A stretch of DNA of 64,000 bases from Epiperipatus broadwayi (lineage: Eukaryota; Onychophora; Udeonychophora; Euonychophora; Peripatidae): NCBI GenBank assembly GCA_028023455.1, contig JAQFVV010013350.1, positions 1 through 64,000 on the forward strand, read 5' to 3'. The notes below the pieces were generated by a model. That model did no database searches and was not told the DNA's origin. It saw nothing but the letters and a program-made list of their open reading frames with translations. Position 1 is the stretch's first letter, and every line of letters starts with the position of its first letter. The position numbers and the translations under genes were made by a program. Below are positions 1 through 10,516 of this stretch, in pieces.

Positions 1-19
1 AATAAATTCAAAAAATATC

Positions 20-650
20 ACGTGATGTGATGTGATGTAATGTAGCTTCTCTTTAAACGAAATCAAGAATCTTTCAGCAATTATGCCCAGAGAAATATGT
101 TAGCTACTTTATTTTACATTCCCAATTCTAAGTTTTTCCATATTCTGCTCCACTCCATTTCCCACATAATCTTTGTCAACTTTATGGTCTTTATATATAA
201 ATCCCCCTTATCTTTTCCCAAACACAGCTTAAAACCAATAATCCACTTTCGTATAATCACTTTTTTCATATTTATTCTTATATGTGTCCTTTCTGTTTTC
301 AAGCATTTACATTCAAGTAACAGATGACTATTATTTTCTATTCCTTTCTTACATAATTTACAGGCTAAATGGACCCATATTTTTCCATTTACATGTATAT
401 TCTCTTGTTGGTAAAGATCCCATTTGAGCCTTAATCAATAAAGTACTTTCTTTATTATTATCATGTATTAACTAGCACCTAATATTCTATTTATTTCTAT
501 ATATATTTATAACTCTTTTTACTATCCATACTCGTTCTCCATCTCTCTAACTCCCTATTCTTTATTAATAAATATATTCTTTTATCCCATTCCTTGCCAC
601 TATAACATATCATCTAGAACACCCTCTATTACCCAATCCGAACTCTAAAA
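20..650 (-). pseudogene. LINE 3' end fragment with zinc-knuckle
   Basis: Read on the minus strand, this is the C-terminal part of a non-LTR retrotransposon ORF. A CCHC-like knuckle (residues like CKLCKKG, then HLLEC) lies near 310-370. It is followed by a Trp-rich stretch (WEMEWSRIWKN) and a stop near 115. The 3' end closes with a short tandem tail of the CATCA type at 21-45, which is how many LINEs that lack poly(A) end. The same 3' end and tail recur on the plus strand at 50690-50930, which supports a real repeat end here. The RT domain is not present. The frame breaks upstream of about 400. The 5' limit is unclear because the foldback cluster at 650 begins there. Such knuckles in LINE C-termini bind nucleic acid; this copy is dead. 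Confidence 0.6.
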
Positions 651-1185
651 ATATTTTCATACTTTTCAATTTCTATTTAACATCCATTTTCCTCCCAACT
701 TTATTGAACCTTATACTAAATTCATACATTTCTCTCTATTTTCTTGTATATACATTGTCTCATACACTTTCCCTTCTTTATAATTTCTACAATATTTTAT
801 CATCAAGATACTTTCTTCACATTTCATAACATGTCCTGTTTCTAAATTATGGCAAAATGATTCTGCCATTTTTAGAAACAGGGCATGTTCTGAAATGTGA
901 AGAATCTTGTATATACATTGTCTCATACACTTTCCTTTCTTTATAATTTCTACAATATTTGATCACTTCAATACTTTCTTCACATTTCATAACATGCCCT
1001 ACTTCTAAAAAATGATCACCTCAATACTTTCTTTACATTTCAAATATTGTAGAAATTATAAAGAAAGGAAAGTGTATGAGAAAATATATATACAAGAAAA
1101 TAAAGAGAAATGTATGAATTTAGTTCAATAAAATTGGGAGGAAAATGGATGTAAAATAGAAATTGGAAAGTATGAAAACATTGGT
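650..1185. repeat. foldback cluster of inverted modules
   Basis: The block at about 655-800 returns inverted at about 1035-1185. Between them, 745-840 and 905-1005 are direct copies, and 815-905 folds back on the first. The result is alternating forward and inverted copies of one ~100-bp module, able to form nested hairpins. No coding capacity is visible. Confidence 0.8.
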
Positions 1186-1229
1186 AGTTTTCTACTTTAT
1201 CGTCTCAGCCACATGTTGGTGCTAATTCT

Positions 1230-1440
1230 AGGTAAATTTCTAGAAATATACTGTTCAGTGGCCTCACACAATCCAAGAGGCTTCTTTCTATGATAAAACA
1301 TAAAAAGAGTCACCACAGTGGGTTTTGCAGCATCAGCCAACACAAGAAGTTTCTTTCTATGATAAAATACAGAAAAAGTCCTCGCCAGCTGCTGCTCTGG
1401 CTTTTTTCTCTGCTAAAAGTACAGACAAATGCCTTTATTG
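1230..1440. repeat. degenerate tandem repeat, ~68 bp unit
   Basis: Two to three imperfect copies of a unit containing TTTCTATGATAAAA, at about 1286 and 1352, with a poorer third near 1410. More GC-rich than its surroundings. No gene seen. Confidence 0.6.
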
Positions 1441-1733
1441 GCTGCCATAGTTTGGTTGTATTATTCATTTTATTGTAATACTAGAATGTCTATTTTCTCT
1501 ATAGTTTCGTGTGAGAATGTGTGGCGGGCGTTTTCTCTTAGCATGTTGAAACTGCTTGAGGGTGTAATTTCTATGTAAACAAACAGAATTATAATGTTAC
1601 CGGGCCTTTGTTTTTTTTTTTTCAACTTTATAGTGCTTTTTTTGATTTACAATAAAATTATAAATAATGAAATTTATCTAAAAGAAATAAAAAATAAATT
1701 GAATAAACCTTTTTTTAATTTTTTTTTTCTGAA

Positions 1734-2000
1734 ATGAAATGTAATTTTAACAAGAATAAAAACAAATAATAACAATATCATGGCGATGCAAATCAATTTT
1801 TAACATGAAGAAAAATAAATAATTTCTCCAAAACAAAAACATTGTGGCCACGCAAATAAAATTGTTAATTTTACCAAGAATAAAAAGAAATAAGATCCCC
1901 AAAACAACATGGTGGCCATGCAAATATAATTTGTAATTTTAATATGAATAATAAGAAAGAATTTATTCAAAACAACATCATGGCCAAAAATAAAACCAGT
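1734..2000. repeat. tandem repeat, ~65-68 bp unit, about 4 copies
   Basis: The unit contains an ATGGTGGCCATGCAAAT-like core at about 1777, 1839 and 1907, with a shortened fourth copy at 1976. Each core is followed by a poly-A/T arm. It lies inside the TIR element. Confidence 0.75.
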
Positions 2001-2261
2001 ATTTTCAATTGGTCTCACGATTTATGTCATGCAAACGTGAATTTTAGCATGATTTTATAAAAATCATGCTTACACCTCCCCTTTGACAATTGATTAAAGT
2101 GTCACCCTTGTCTAGAGAAGCAGGCCAAAGTTTCCACAATTTTATTACCTCATACTACATCATTGGATTTGGAAAATAATGACTTGGGTATGCAAATTTG
2201 AAGACTTTTGACAGTCTCAATTACAGACGCCCTGACAAAATACTGTAGCGAAATTTAAAAT

Positions 2262-2473
2262 GGCATTGATCATAGAAACTGTGTAACACAAAATTCACAG
2301 TAAATGACCATGGCTGCTGTGGCAGAATAAACATCCTACTTTTGTGATGTAAATACCTGTATCCGAAATGTTAATAATGGGATTGTTCATATAAACTGCA
2401 TAACACAAAGTTCACCATAAGATGCAGCATCCTCTGTGGCAGAATAAACATCCTGTTTCTGTGCTGTAACATA
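2262..2473. repeat. tandem repeat, ~123 bp unit, 2 copies
   Basis: Two imperfect copies share the phrases CATA(G/T)AAACTG, TAACACAAA and GGCAGAATAAACATCCT, starting at about 2262 and 2384. It lies inside the TIR element. The 200 bp after the element (2634-2830) show nothing recognisable. Confidence 0.75.
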
Positions 2474-2830
2474 GAAATAGGTGCCACAAAAAAGTAAACA
2501 GACTATTTCTATGCTTAACCATTAGAATAGAATGTTATATAGTGGTGCAGCCACTTAAATCGCATATTTCTGTGCATTTGCATAGAAATTACACCCTCAA
2601 GTGTTTTCAACATGCTAAGAGAAAACAACCTATGTGGAATTCAGCCTGTCATATTTTTTTTAATTTCATTCCAAAGATTTTTTTCAAATGCTCTAACCTA
2701 CTGTTACATTGTAGCTTTATTAACAATGTCATGAAAGTTACATTACGAATGTGTAACCCTCAAAAATTGCTTTTAAGGGTGCAGCAAAGCAGTTTTAGAC
2801 AGTAACGTTTTCATGAGAATTTGTCTGTGA

Positions 2831-3178
2831 CAAGTTACTTTATATATATACACACAGACAAAAACAACCCCATTTCTGATTATTAATTACTGTCAAAAAA
2901 ATCAAATTAGTCAGGTATTATTTTTACATTTAGTATTTAAATAAGTTACTTTTTATATATACACACACAAACAAAAACAATCCAGTTTTTGATTAATTCC
3001 TGTCAATACTAAAAAAAGCAAATTAGTTAGGTATCATTTTTAAATTTAGTATTTAAATAACATTACTTTTTACATATACCCACTAACAAAAATAACCCAC
3101 TTTCTGATTAATTATTGTCAAAAAAAAAAAGCAAATTAGTTGGGTATCTTTTTTTTTAATTTAGTGTGAATTTTTAAT
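2831..3178. repeat. tandem repeat, ~110-117 bp unit, 3 copies
   Basis: Three copies start at about 2831, 2941 and 3058. Each runs from a TTACTTTTTATATATAC block through an ACAAAAACAA block to GCAAATTAGTTAGGTAT. The following 3179-3464 hold nothing recognisable. Confidence 0.85.
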
Positions 3179-3751
3179 TTTTGTTTAAATAGTAATATTA
3201 TTTACTATTAGTTACTATAATTTCCTATTACAAAACTAAAGCCAATAGTTGTATAGAATCGTAGGCCTGGAATATTAATATGTATGTGTTTTTGGTTAGC
3301 ATTAATGCCATCAAACAGCTGACACAATAGAATAGGAAAGTACCAAAACACTTTTTATGGTTAGAATTGGTCAATAGAAGGTGTTCTTGATGATATGTAA
3401 TAATTCTCAAGGCAAGCTTTTTTAACAATGAAGGGGATAGCCCATCTTTTCTTGTGGTCTAATATTCTATATAGACACTAAAGATTGCAGTTTGACCACA
3501 GAGATTAAAATTATTGATACAAAAAAGTTTAAATAAACCTCTTTAAACAAGTAAATACAACCAAATAGTCAATTATAACATTACAAACCCCAATTATAAA
3601 TTTCAAATTGCACCCAAAGTATTCCATAAATAATAAGTGTAACAATGCTCAAGGCTAAATCATTATTTATTGTTAAAAGAAGGTTGCCTTGACAACTGTT
3701 AAAATTAAATACAATTTATCCAAACTTCAAACACTTTTTAGCAAACTTTAT

Positions 3752-3795
3752 TTGTACATACACCTATGTTTCAACTGACCTGCAGTCTTCTTCAG
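3752..3795 (-). ncRNA. hammerhead-ribozyme-like motif
   Basis: On the minus strand: CTGAAGA, an extra A, then a 5-bp stem GACTG/CAGTT (one G-U pair), then GAAAC, then a stem ACATA/TATGT ending in GTA before CAAATAAAG. The conserved core CUGANGA...GAAA and an NUH cleavage triplet are present. The extra A and the lack of a convincing stem I mean activity is doubtful. The same motif is in the opposite arm. Confidence 0.4.
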
Positions 3796-4337
3796 AGCTA
3801 TGATATAATGAACAAAAAAACAATTATATAATAACACCATAAAAAAAAATTTTAAACAATAAAAAAACTAAAAACAACATAAAATATATATATTAAAAAC
3901 CTGAAATAAATAATCAAACCCATGTACTACATAAATAAAAAATAAATATAAATTATACATGTGTATTCTTAACTTTATACATATATACATTCAAGGATAA
4001 CTATTAATCTAAATATTATCTACTTTATTATTATTAACAATCTACTAATTATCTGTATTCTTCATAAACTTAAACTTTATGATTAGTAATTAAAGTTCTT
4101 TTAATTTTAAATCATATTTATTATTTTCTTACTCATTCTTCTTTTAAAATTAATATTTTATATTTATTATTGCTGAATATTTAAAACCTAAAAACTTTAT
4201 AATCTTTACACTTACTAAGGTTATTCTGATCTTCTAAATAAAATAATGAAAAATCGTTTTTTTTTCAAAAAATTATCTTATACCCTAGCTCCCTCTATTA
4301 CATATTATTTAAACTAAATATATATCCCCTACAACTC

Positions 4338-4342
<5 letters not shown>

Positions 4343-4382
<40 letters not shown>
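4343..4382. repeat. (TA)n microsatellite
   Basis: Uninterrupted TA run at the inner tip of the inverted-repeat arm, about 30 bp upstream of the 5' LTR. Confidence 0.95.
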
Positions 4383-4386
<4 letters not shown>

Positions 4387-4413
4387 TTTAACTTTTATTA
4401 TATAATAATATAT

Positions 4414-6506
4414 TGAAGCAATGGATCTGAAGCCCGATCCATGCTTCACATCTTCCTATAAACTTAATTAGTATTGTAGACCTGAATTAAGTTTATAGTT
4501 CAATATCAGCAGGGTTTTGCATTAGAGTTAAAAATAATTATGCTTATTAAATGTGTATTACATTTAAATATTTTGTTTTAAATAAATTTCATTCTATTAA
4601 TAAAAATTGCTTAACCTATTAGTCAAACATATATATACATCTAGCGTATATATATGAGTTAATGCAAAATTCTGCTGAAATAAAATGCTTATTCTACTAT
4701 AAAAAAATAATAATATATTGTTGTTAAAATTTTGTTAAAATATTTAGTATGATTTGATTTTGAGATAAGCCTGCCAACATTTTCTAAAAGAATGTATAGT
4801 TTTAATTAGTGAGCCATTCAAGTGTAATTAAAGATGGCCTTCTCTTTCTTTCTTTTTAATTAAGAGAATTCAAAGTTTAAAGAAAGAAATTTAGAGTAAA
4901 AAAGTAAAAGTTATTTTGGAGGGTGTTACTTTGAAACAAAGGAGCATGGGGAGGCTTATCAAGATCTCAGATCATACAAACAATAGAAGGTAGCTGACAG
5001 AGAGGGTATAAATAGAAGGGAGAACAAAAGATTGATTTTATTCAGATTTTTCCTTTTGAAGGATTCAGTTGATTCTGATTTTCCTTGTGAAGGTGATTCT
5101 TTCAGAGTTTGCTATTGCAAGATTGATTCAGATTTTTCTATTGCAAGGTGCATTCAGATTTCTCTTAGGAGAACTCTGTCAGATTTTGTTCGTGATTTTA
5201 TTCCCAAAAGTCTACAACTGTTGTCTACAAATCATGAAGAAGTTTGAACCTGCTCAAGCTAAAAATCATATAAGTTTGATAGATTCTACTATGCTCGGCT
5301 AGGCAAATAAATAGCTTTGCCTATCGCCGAGGTTCCGGAATACCATTCAAAATGCCTTAATATCCACTCAATAGTCATCTGAACTCTGTGCCGTGTCTGG
5401 AGAACTTTTCGTGAAACCATACTACATATTTTCATTGTCCGGACAACTACATCTCGACGGTCGGATCAAGCCACGAACGCCGTAGGGAACATGACCAAGG
5501 AAAAAGGACGGTAATCGTATCTCCTCTATTGAACTATTTCTTATGCTACCTTTTGTTCATATATTTGTTTAATTGCTTCATTGAATTGATATGTATTTGC
5601 TATGTAACCATTTTTATTAGACGAGTCTTAATTATATATATATATTGTGTGATCATCTATCTATATTTAACCTTTTTCCCTTCGCTATTCTTCCTTACTA
5701 ACCTGTGTAAATATTTAATATCCCATTGCGGTTAAGTTTAATAGTTAATTTTTGTTCAGTAAAATCTCTTTCCAATTTTATTTATGTTTGTTAATTAAAT
5801 ACGAGCCAGTTTCTTTTGTGTGCCAACTTGATCTCTTTGATAACGCCTCTTTTGTCCGCCATTAGCTTTACGTATACCTGATTTAACTATATACGTTTTA
5901 AATAATTTTTAAACACTGTTTTTAGCGCAAAGCAATTAGAAATGCTTTGCGAAAGATTCTTTTTTTATCGTACTTTATCGAGAAGATCGAGTTGACAATT
6001 TTATTAAAATTGGGAAAAGATTTAGACCGCAAACCTATTAATCCGTTTTTATTGTCTAATTAGTTTGTTTCATTAATTTAGAGGAATAGCGGAGGCCATT
6101 AAATCATTCGTCATATTATTAAAGTCATTAATTAAAGATCTATTATTTAACTAACAAGCTTGACTTTTGCTAAATTTGTTATAAATGCTTTATTTTACTT
6201 TTCAATGATCCAGGCACGCATAACGCAAAACACATATTTCTTAGTACTTTTGCACATTTAACTATTTAGCTCCTTAGGATTTCCCGTCCATGTCTCTACC
6301 GCTGTTGCTAAGCTTTGTGGCCGGTTGAAAAATAATTTATGTGTGGCTCAGATAGTGTTGTTCGGTTCATAATAGCTTCGAGACTAGACGAATAGGGCAG
6401 AGGTCATAGTATTCTTGATTTAATATCTCGCGTATGGTTGGCCTTGAGGTACTTTCGCCTAGTATTCGAACTGGGTTAAATCAACATACATCATCTGACT
6501 GTCACA
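4414..6506 (+). repeat. 5' LTR (2093 bp)
   Basis: Nearly identical to 10517-12605. A perfect 14-bp hairpin stem lies at 4456-4469/4485-4498. A TATA box, GGTATAAATAG, lies near 5006-5015, about 590 bp in, so the transcribed R-U5 part would be about 1.45 kb, which is unusually long. Another hairpin, GCAAAGCA/TGCTTTGC, lies around 5937-5959. Short ORFs at 5032-5302 are not supported as genes. Confidence 0.92.
5006..5016 (+). promoter_or_regulatory. LTR TATA box
   Basis: GGTATAAATAG in a locally GC-richer context; the same element sits at about 11109 in the 3' LTR. It is the likely core promoter of the element. Confidence 0.6.
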
Positions 6507-7260
6507 GTAGATTTTTTTTTTCCGTAATTCTGGACGCCCATCGTGTGGCTATTCGAAATTTTCCATACCCTGCAATGCCCTGTATAACATTTGTATGTGT
6601 GTATAATGTTTTTTCTTTTTCTGTTTTAAATTAATGAATAATATATATGTAGATTTTTTTTTTCCGTAATTCTGACGCCAACAACGTGGGCCGAATTTCA
6701 TTTTTTTATTGGAAGAATAGGAATAGGGGATTTGAAGTAATAGATATATGTAGAATTTTTTTTTCTCCTCGGATTGGACACATATATATAATGTTTTTTT
6801 TTAAATAACATGAAATAATTGTTAGTTATACGTAATATTTTTTGCTTCGAGTTTGTCGCCACGGGACGAATGTCATTTTTTTAAAAATTAAAAATAAGTA
6901 CCCTGAGAAGTTTGTTTTAGTTTAATACATTTATATAAAAATATATGTATAATTTTTCCGAGTTTTGTTTCCTAATGTGAGCCAAATGTCATTTTTTTAA
7001 ATTAATTAAAAAGTTAAATGTGTCATAAGGTAAAAAAAAAAATTTTTCCGAGTTTAGTATATATATCAAATGAATATTTTATATTTAAAAAGTTAACACT
7101 CCGTTAGTTGTTTTTTTTTGTGATATATAAGGAGAATAAAATATCAGAGTTATAGAAATTTTTTTTTTCCGAATGAGTAGTTTTGTCATGGCCAGTCGCC
7201 ATATTTTTTTTTGTCGTATAAAGTATATAGCTTCGATGAGGCGGAAGTGTCAAATATATA
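6507..7260 (+). repeat. degenerate tandem array directly after the 5' LTR
   Basis: Units of about 80-140 bp begin at about 6507, 6649, 6750, 6830, 6945, 7035 and 7150. Each starts with a TAG/TAA plus T-run and CCG, then (best in units 1, 2 and 4) a CTGACGCCAACAACGTGGGC-like block and a CGAATTTCATTTTTT-like end. This is where a tRNA primer-binding site should lie, and the GCGCC...CGTGGG-type block resembles one. No single unambiguous PBS stands out. Confidence 0.55.
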
Positions 7261-7850
7261 CCCACCCGCCCTCCCTTAAATTAGCTTTCGTACTTTAGAT
7301 TATTTTTAGTATTGCTCAAATATGAGAAGTTTTGAAATAATAATGTTTTTCGAAATATAACATATATACGATAGTGTTAATATTTTAGTAAAAATTACAA
7401 ATAGATAATAAAAAAAAAAAAAATTCTCTCCGTTTGTATAAATTTTTGTGAAGATCTAAGAGATAACATTTTTCCATTAATTGAAATTTTTTTTTGAAGA
7501 TCAAAAAGTTTTTGATAAGTTCAAATTAACACGTGTCAACGTATGGTGTTAGCAAATATTTTTTTTCACTTTCTCTGCGTTTCGTTTCTTTATATTGAAT
7601 AATTGTAATCATGTAAATTTTTTTTTTTCCTTTTTAAAGATTTTGAAATTACGTTTCCTCGCAAACATATATAAATTAAGTTTTGTTTCAATACTAGCAA
7701 ACTTAATTTTATCTTATAAGAAAAGTAAATGCGTATGTTCGTTAATAAATATATATATTAAAGATATATTTTTGTATAACATATATGTCAGCCACCCTTT
7801 AGTTAAGATTTTTTTTCTCCATTTCGGATTATGCTATTGAATCATTTATT
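7261..7850. other. AT-rich LTR-element leader, nothing recognised
   Basis: Interior of the LTR element with many short T and A runs. There is no conserved motif and no convincing ORF. Confidence 0.6.
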
Positions 7851-7965
7851 GAGTAACCGTTAGGTGAAGACCCTTTGAGTAACCGTTAGGTGAAGCCCTT
7901 GTTTTTTTAGTGATCGTTTTTGGTGAAGATTCCCTTAGTAACCGTTTAGGTGAAGACCCCTTACA
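7851..7965. repeat. tandem repeat, ~26-30 bp unit, 4 copies
   Basis: Four imperfect copies of AGTAACCGTTAGGTGAAGA, at about 7852, 7879, 7911 and 7938, inside the LTR element. Confidence 0.8.
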
Positions 7966-8344
7966 TTGTAGAGTTCTCGATTGCTGAGTAGCCTGAAATA
8001 ATAGGTCTACGTCTGCAATCATTGCTTCCTTGTCATAGTTGCGACCAGCGTTTACTAGCCTGAAATAATAGGAGTATGCGGTTGGCAATTTGACATTCTT
8101 TCTAATAAATTCATGTACATGATAATAAAAGAAATATTTGTATAGGTATATCTGTTTGTATATTTATATGTAGTCATATATATGCTTATTTAGTGTGTAC
8201 ATATTCATATATATGGATGCATATGGTATACACTTCGTTATAGTTCGGTAAAACCCGTTTTTATATAAATGTTTTTTGAAACAGTTTTTGATCTCAATGC
8301 GTGATTCTGTAAAATTGCTTGATAATTGTTAATCTATTTCGGGT

Positions 8345-8530
8345 TGTGACCAAAATGGTAGTTGGTTTCGATCCCAGGTTCATAATTCGGAGTGGCAGTT
8401 ATCATGGGATTTTACTTTTATTTTAATTTTTTTGTATATATTTTGTTTTGTTAATCGTACTTTGGCTGTTTGAATTTTTTTTGTATCATGACCAAAATGG
8501 TAACTGGTTTCGAATCCAGGTCAGACAAAT
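8345..8530. repeat. duplicated tRNA B-box-like segment
   Basis: Two ~40-bp copies (8347-8386 and 8489-8527) share GACCAAAATGGTA followed by GGTTTCGA(T/A)(C/T)CCAGG. This resembles a Pol III B box (GGTTCGANTCC) with one inserted T. No complete tRNA fold is visible. The following 8531-9393 hold no recognised feature apart from a possible small splice unit near 8971-9003. Confidence 0.5.
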
Positions 8531-9393
8531 TACCGTACTTAGTTGTTATACGTCTTAGATTTAAATAATATTGTGTCATTTAAAATAGCATTTACTTATT
8601 CATGCAGAGATTATTTTTTTCGTTCAGCAGAATCAAATTAAATTTTTTTTAAAGTGAACTGAAACGCAAAGTAAAATTTTAATTGCATTGAAACTTTATA
8701 AACCCTTATAAATGTGTGCTTGGATCATTATCCATTAATATGTATATTTGATATGGCCATTGTCTTGTCGACTGGCGCCCTTCTCAAATAAATTTGTCGG
8801 CAAGTGCAATCTCTCATATCGGATATCAAATAAACCAAACTATAGTAGATGATCAAAATAACAATGTATGCATAGTGAGCCAAAATAATTTTGAAACATG
8901 ACTTATGTATATTTTGCTCACATATTCCTTTTGAAATATAAACTTGTGTATTAATGTAAATGCATTTTTTTTAGTTGTTTCAGGTGTCGGAGAAAGTCAG
9001 GTCAAGCTGTAAGTTTATTATTTTTAATGATATAGTAACAAAGTAGCAGTGATATTTAAGTGAAATATATAAAAATAAATAAATAAAGTGAGGAGAATAT
9101 ATGTAGTATAAATATTAAAACAGACACGGCAGGATTTGATATTTTTTTCATGAACAAACAGACACATAGGCATAGGTTTAAGATGGGACCTCGTGAGGTA
9201 GGCAAAGTTAATTTCTGAAAACATAAATAAAGAATTTAGAATACTGACTTATTTTTTAAAGAACTAAAATTTTTCTTCACATACAGGATATAGCTCCTAG
9301 ATACACGTAATACAATATACTTATATAGATTGTTATTAAAATACGTTTTAGAAATAAATTGTTTTATAACAAAATAGCCAATATTAGGCAAAA

Positions 9394-10269
9394 ATGGAGG
9401 AACAGAAGAGAGGCGAAGTTTATAGGTCAATATGTACTCATAGTGACCAAGAAAACAATGTGAAAGATCTCATCACAGAAATGAGACAAAAATACAAAAT
9501 GATGATGAACATGTTCCAAGAATTCATGAATATGACATCACAAAGACTGAACCGTTTGGAGGAAAACAGGGGTCTCCAGCAACAACATACTACCAGAACA
9601 AAAGTATTACCAGATGATGATAATCAGGGAAAGGGACAAGACCAACAAGAGCAAGGTGATATTCAGGTTGAATCACTGATTGATGAAGAAGTATGTAAAG
9701 ATAGTCACCACTTGGACTTGTCAGTCAAACACAGAAGGCAAAGTGGAGAACAAAATTGTCGAATCATAGAGGATAGCAAGAGCACAATGACGCTTCAGAC
9801 TGTGGATTTGGTAAACGAAACTGAAAAGATGGGACAAGACATTAATAATAAAATGAGTGACTTGACTGGAGCTACTCCGATACATTTGCAGTATGCCACA
9901 GCATGTCTTCAGGTATTCAAAACCAAAATCTTAGTGGAAGAGGAGAAAATAGACCAACTAGGAAACCAAAAGATCACAAGCGAACGATTAAGACGGGCAG
10001 TGCTGCATCGGAAGACAAAACGAAACCGCCAATATCAATTCAGGCAAAGGAAGCAAGTGTGGCTGAGAGATCTGAGGCCAACTAGTGTAGTGCAGAGAGA
10101 AGTAAAAAAGTTTTTTCCAATATATAAAGGCCCTCATTTGTTAAAAAAGAAGTGTGGAATAAGTGTTTTGTTTTGGAAAAATAATCTCAGCATAAAAAGA
10201 GAATATAATATTAGAAACAGAAACTTAAAACCTTATATACCACCAGACCCCGGAAAATTTAGAAATTAA
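9394..10269 (+). CDS. chimeric gag-like / integrase C-terminal ORF (291 aa)
   Basis: Residues about 1-85 are Met/Gln/Glu-rich and likely coiled coil (MMMNMFQEFMNMTSQRLNRL). The middle is acidic and polar, as in a gag protein, but without a CCHC knuckle. From about residue 155 it resembles the end of a Ty3/gypsy integrase: a TGATPIHLQYA-like block, a basic Arg/Lys/Gln helix, VWLRDLRP, then KFFPIYKGPH and finally YNIRNRNLKPYIPP, the typical C-terminal chromatin/DNA-binding end. The integrase catalytic triad is missing. The likely reading is an internal deletion that removed most of gag-pol yet kept the frame open. The ATG is the first in frame after a stop-rich stretch. The ORF ends about 250 bp before the 3' LTR, where pol normally ends in such elements. 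Whether it is expressed is unknown. Confidence 0.7.
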   Translation: MEEQKRGEVYRSICTHSDQENNVKDLITEMRQKYKMMMNMFQEFMNMTSQRLNRLEENRGLQQQHTTRTKVLPDDDNQGKGQDQQEQGDIQVESLIDEEVCKDSHHLDLSVKHRRQSGEQNCRIIEDSKSTMTLQTVDLVNETEKMGQDINNKMSDLTGATPIHLQYATACLQVFKTKILVEEEKIDQLGNQKITSERLRRAVLHRKTKRNRQYQFRQRKQVWLRDLRPTSVVQREVKKFFPIYKGPHLLKKKCGISVLFWKNNLSIKREYNIRNRNLKPYIPPDPGKFRN

Positions 10270-10516
10270 AAACAGAAATATAACTTGTCAGATTAAAAAC
10301 AACACGGACTTGATTTAAAATATAGGAGAGTGAATTATGGATAAACTGTTAGTTATTTAGTAAAAGAAAGAAAAACTGTTAGTCAGTAACAAGTTAAATA
10401 TTACAGCAAATAAAGAGTAGGCTTGAACTCACCTGGCACAAAATTCTTACCTCTGACCTGAAGCAACAGCATTTTTTTTTTAACATTTTTTTTTTTGCTC
10501 ACTAACTATTGGGAAA

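Larger units (their letters stand above)
1525..2633. mobile_element. 1.1-kb element with ~50-bp terminal inverted repeats
   Basis: About 50 bp at 1528-1580 (TTTTCTCTTAGCATGTTGAA onward) returns inverted at 2578-2633. This suggests a non-autonomous DNA transposon (MITE-like) or foldback element. The interior holds two separate tandem repeats and no transposase. No convincing target-site duplication was found next to the inverted repeats, so the outer limits are approximate. Confidence 0.6.
3465..4400 (-). repeat. left arm of ~1-kb inverted repeat (with 12606-13625)
   Basis: The sequence is the reverse complement of 12606-13625. The match is strong from about 3720 to 4342 and more diverged, with indels, outward to a shared terminus around TATAGACACTAAAG. 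The inner end is (TA)n. A hammerhead-like motif lies at 3752-3795 (minus). By analogy with Penelope-like elements, the arms may be inverted terminal repeats of a lost element. That is inference, because no coding part remains. Confidence 0.85.

Noticed and set aside
5032-5302. Overlapping short ORFs in the LTR, repeated at 11158-11404
   Set aside because: They are duplicated only because the LTR is duplicated. Two overlapping frames are both open, and no protein features are recognisable.
8971-9003. Small exon-like unit (TTTCAG acceptor, GTAAGTTT donor) inside the LTR element
   Set aside because: The 25-nt length breaks the reading frame and nothing connects it to the ORF at 9394. It may be a chance splice-like pair, or at most a subgenomic splice signal.
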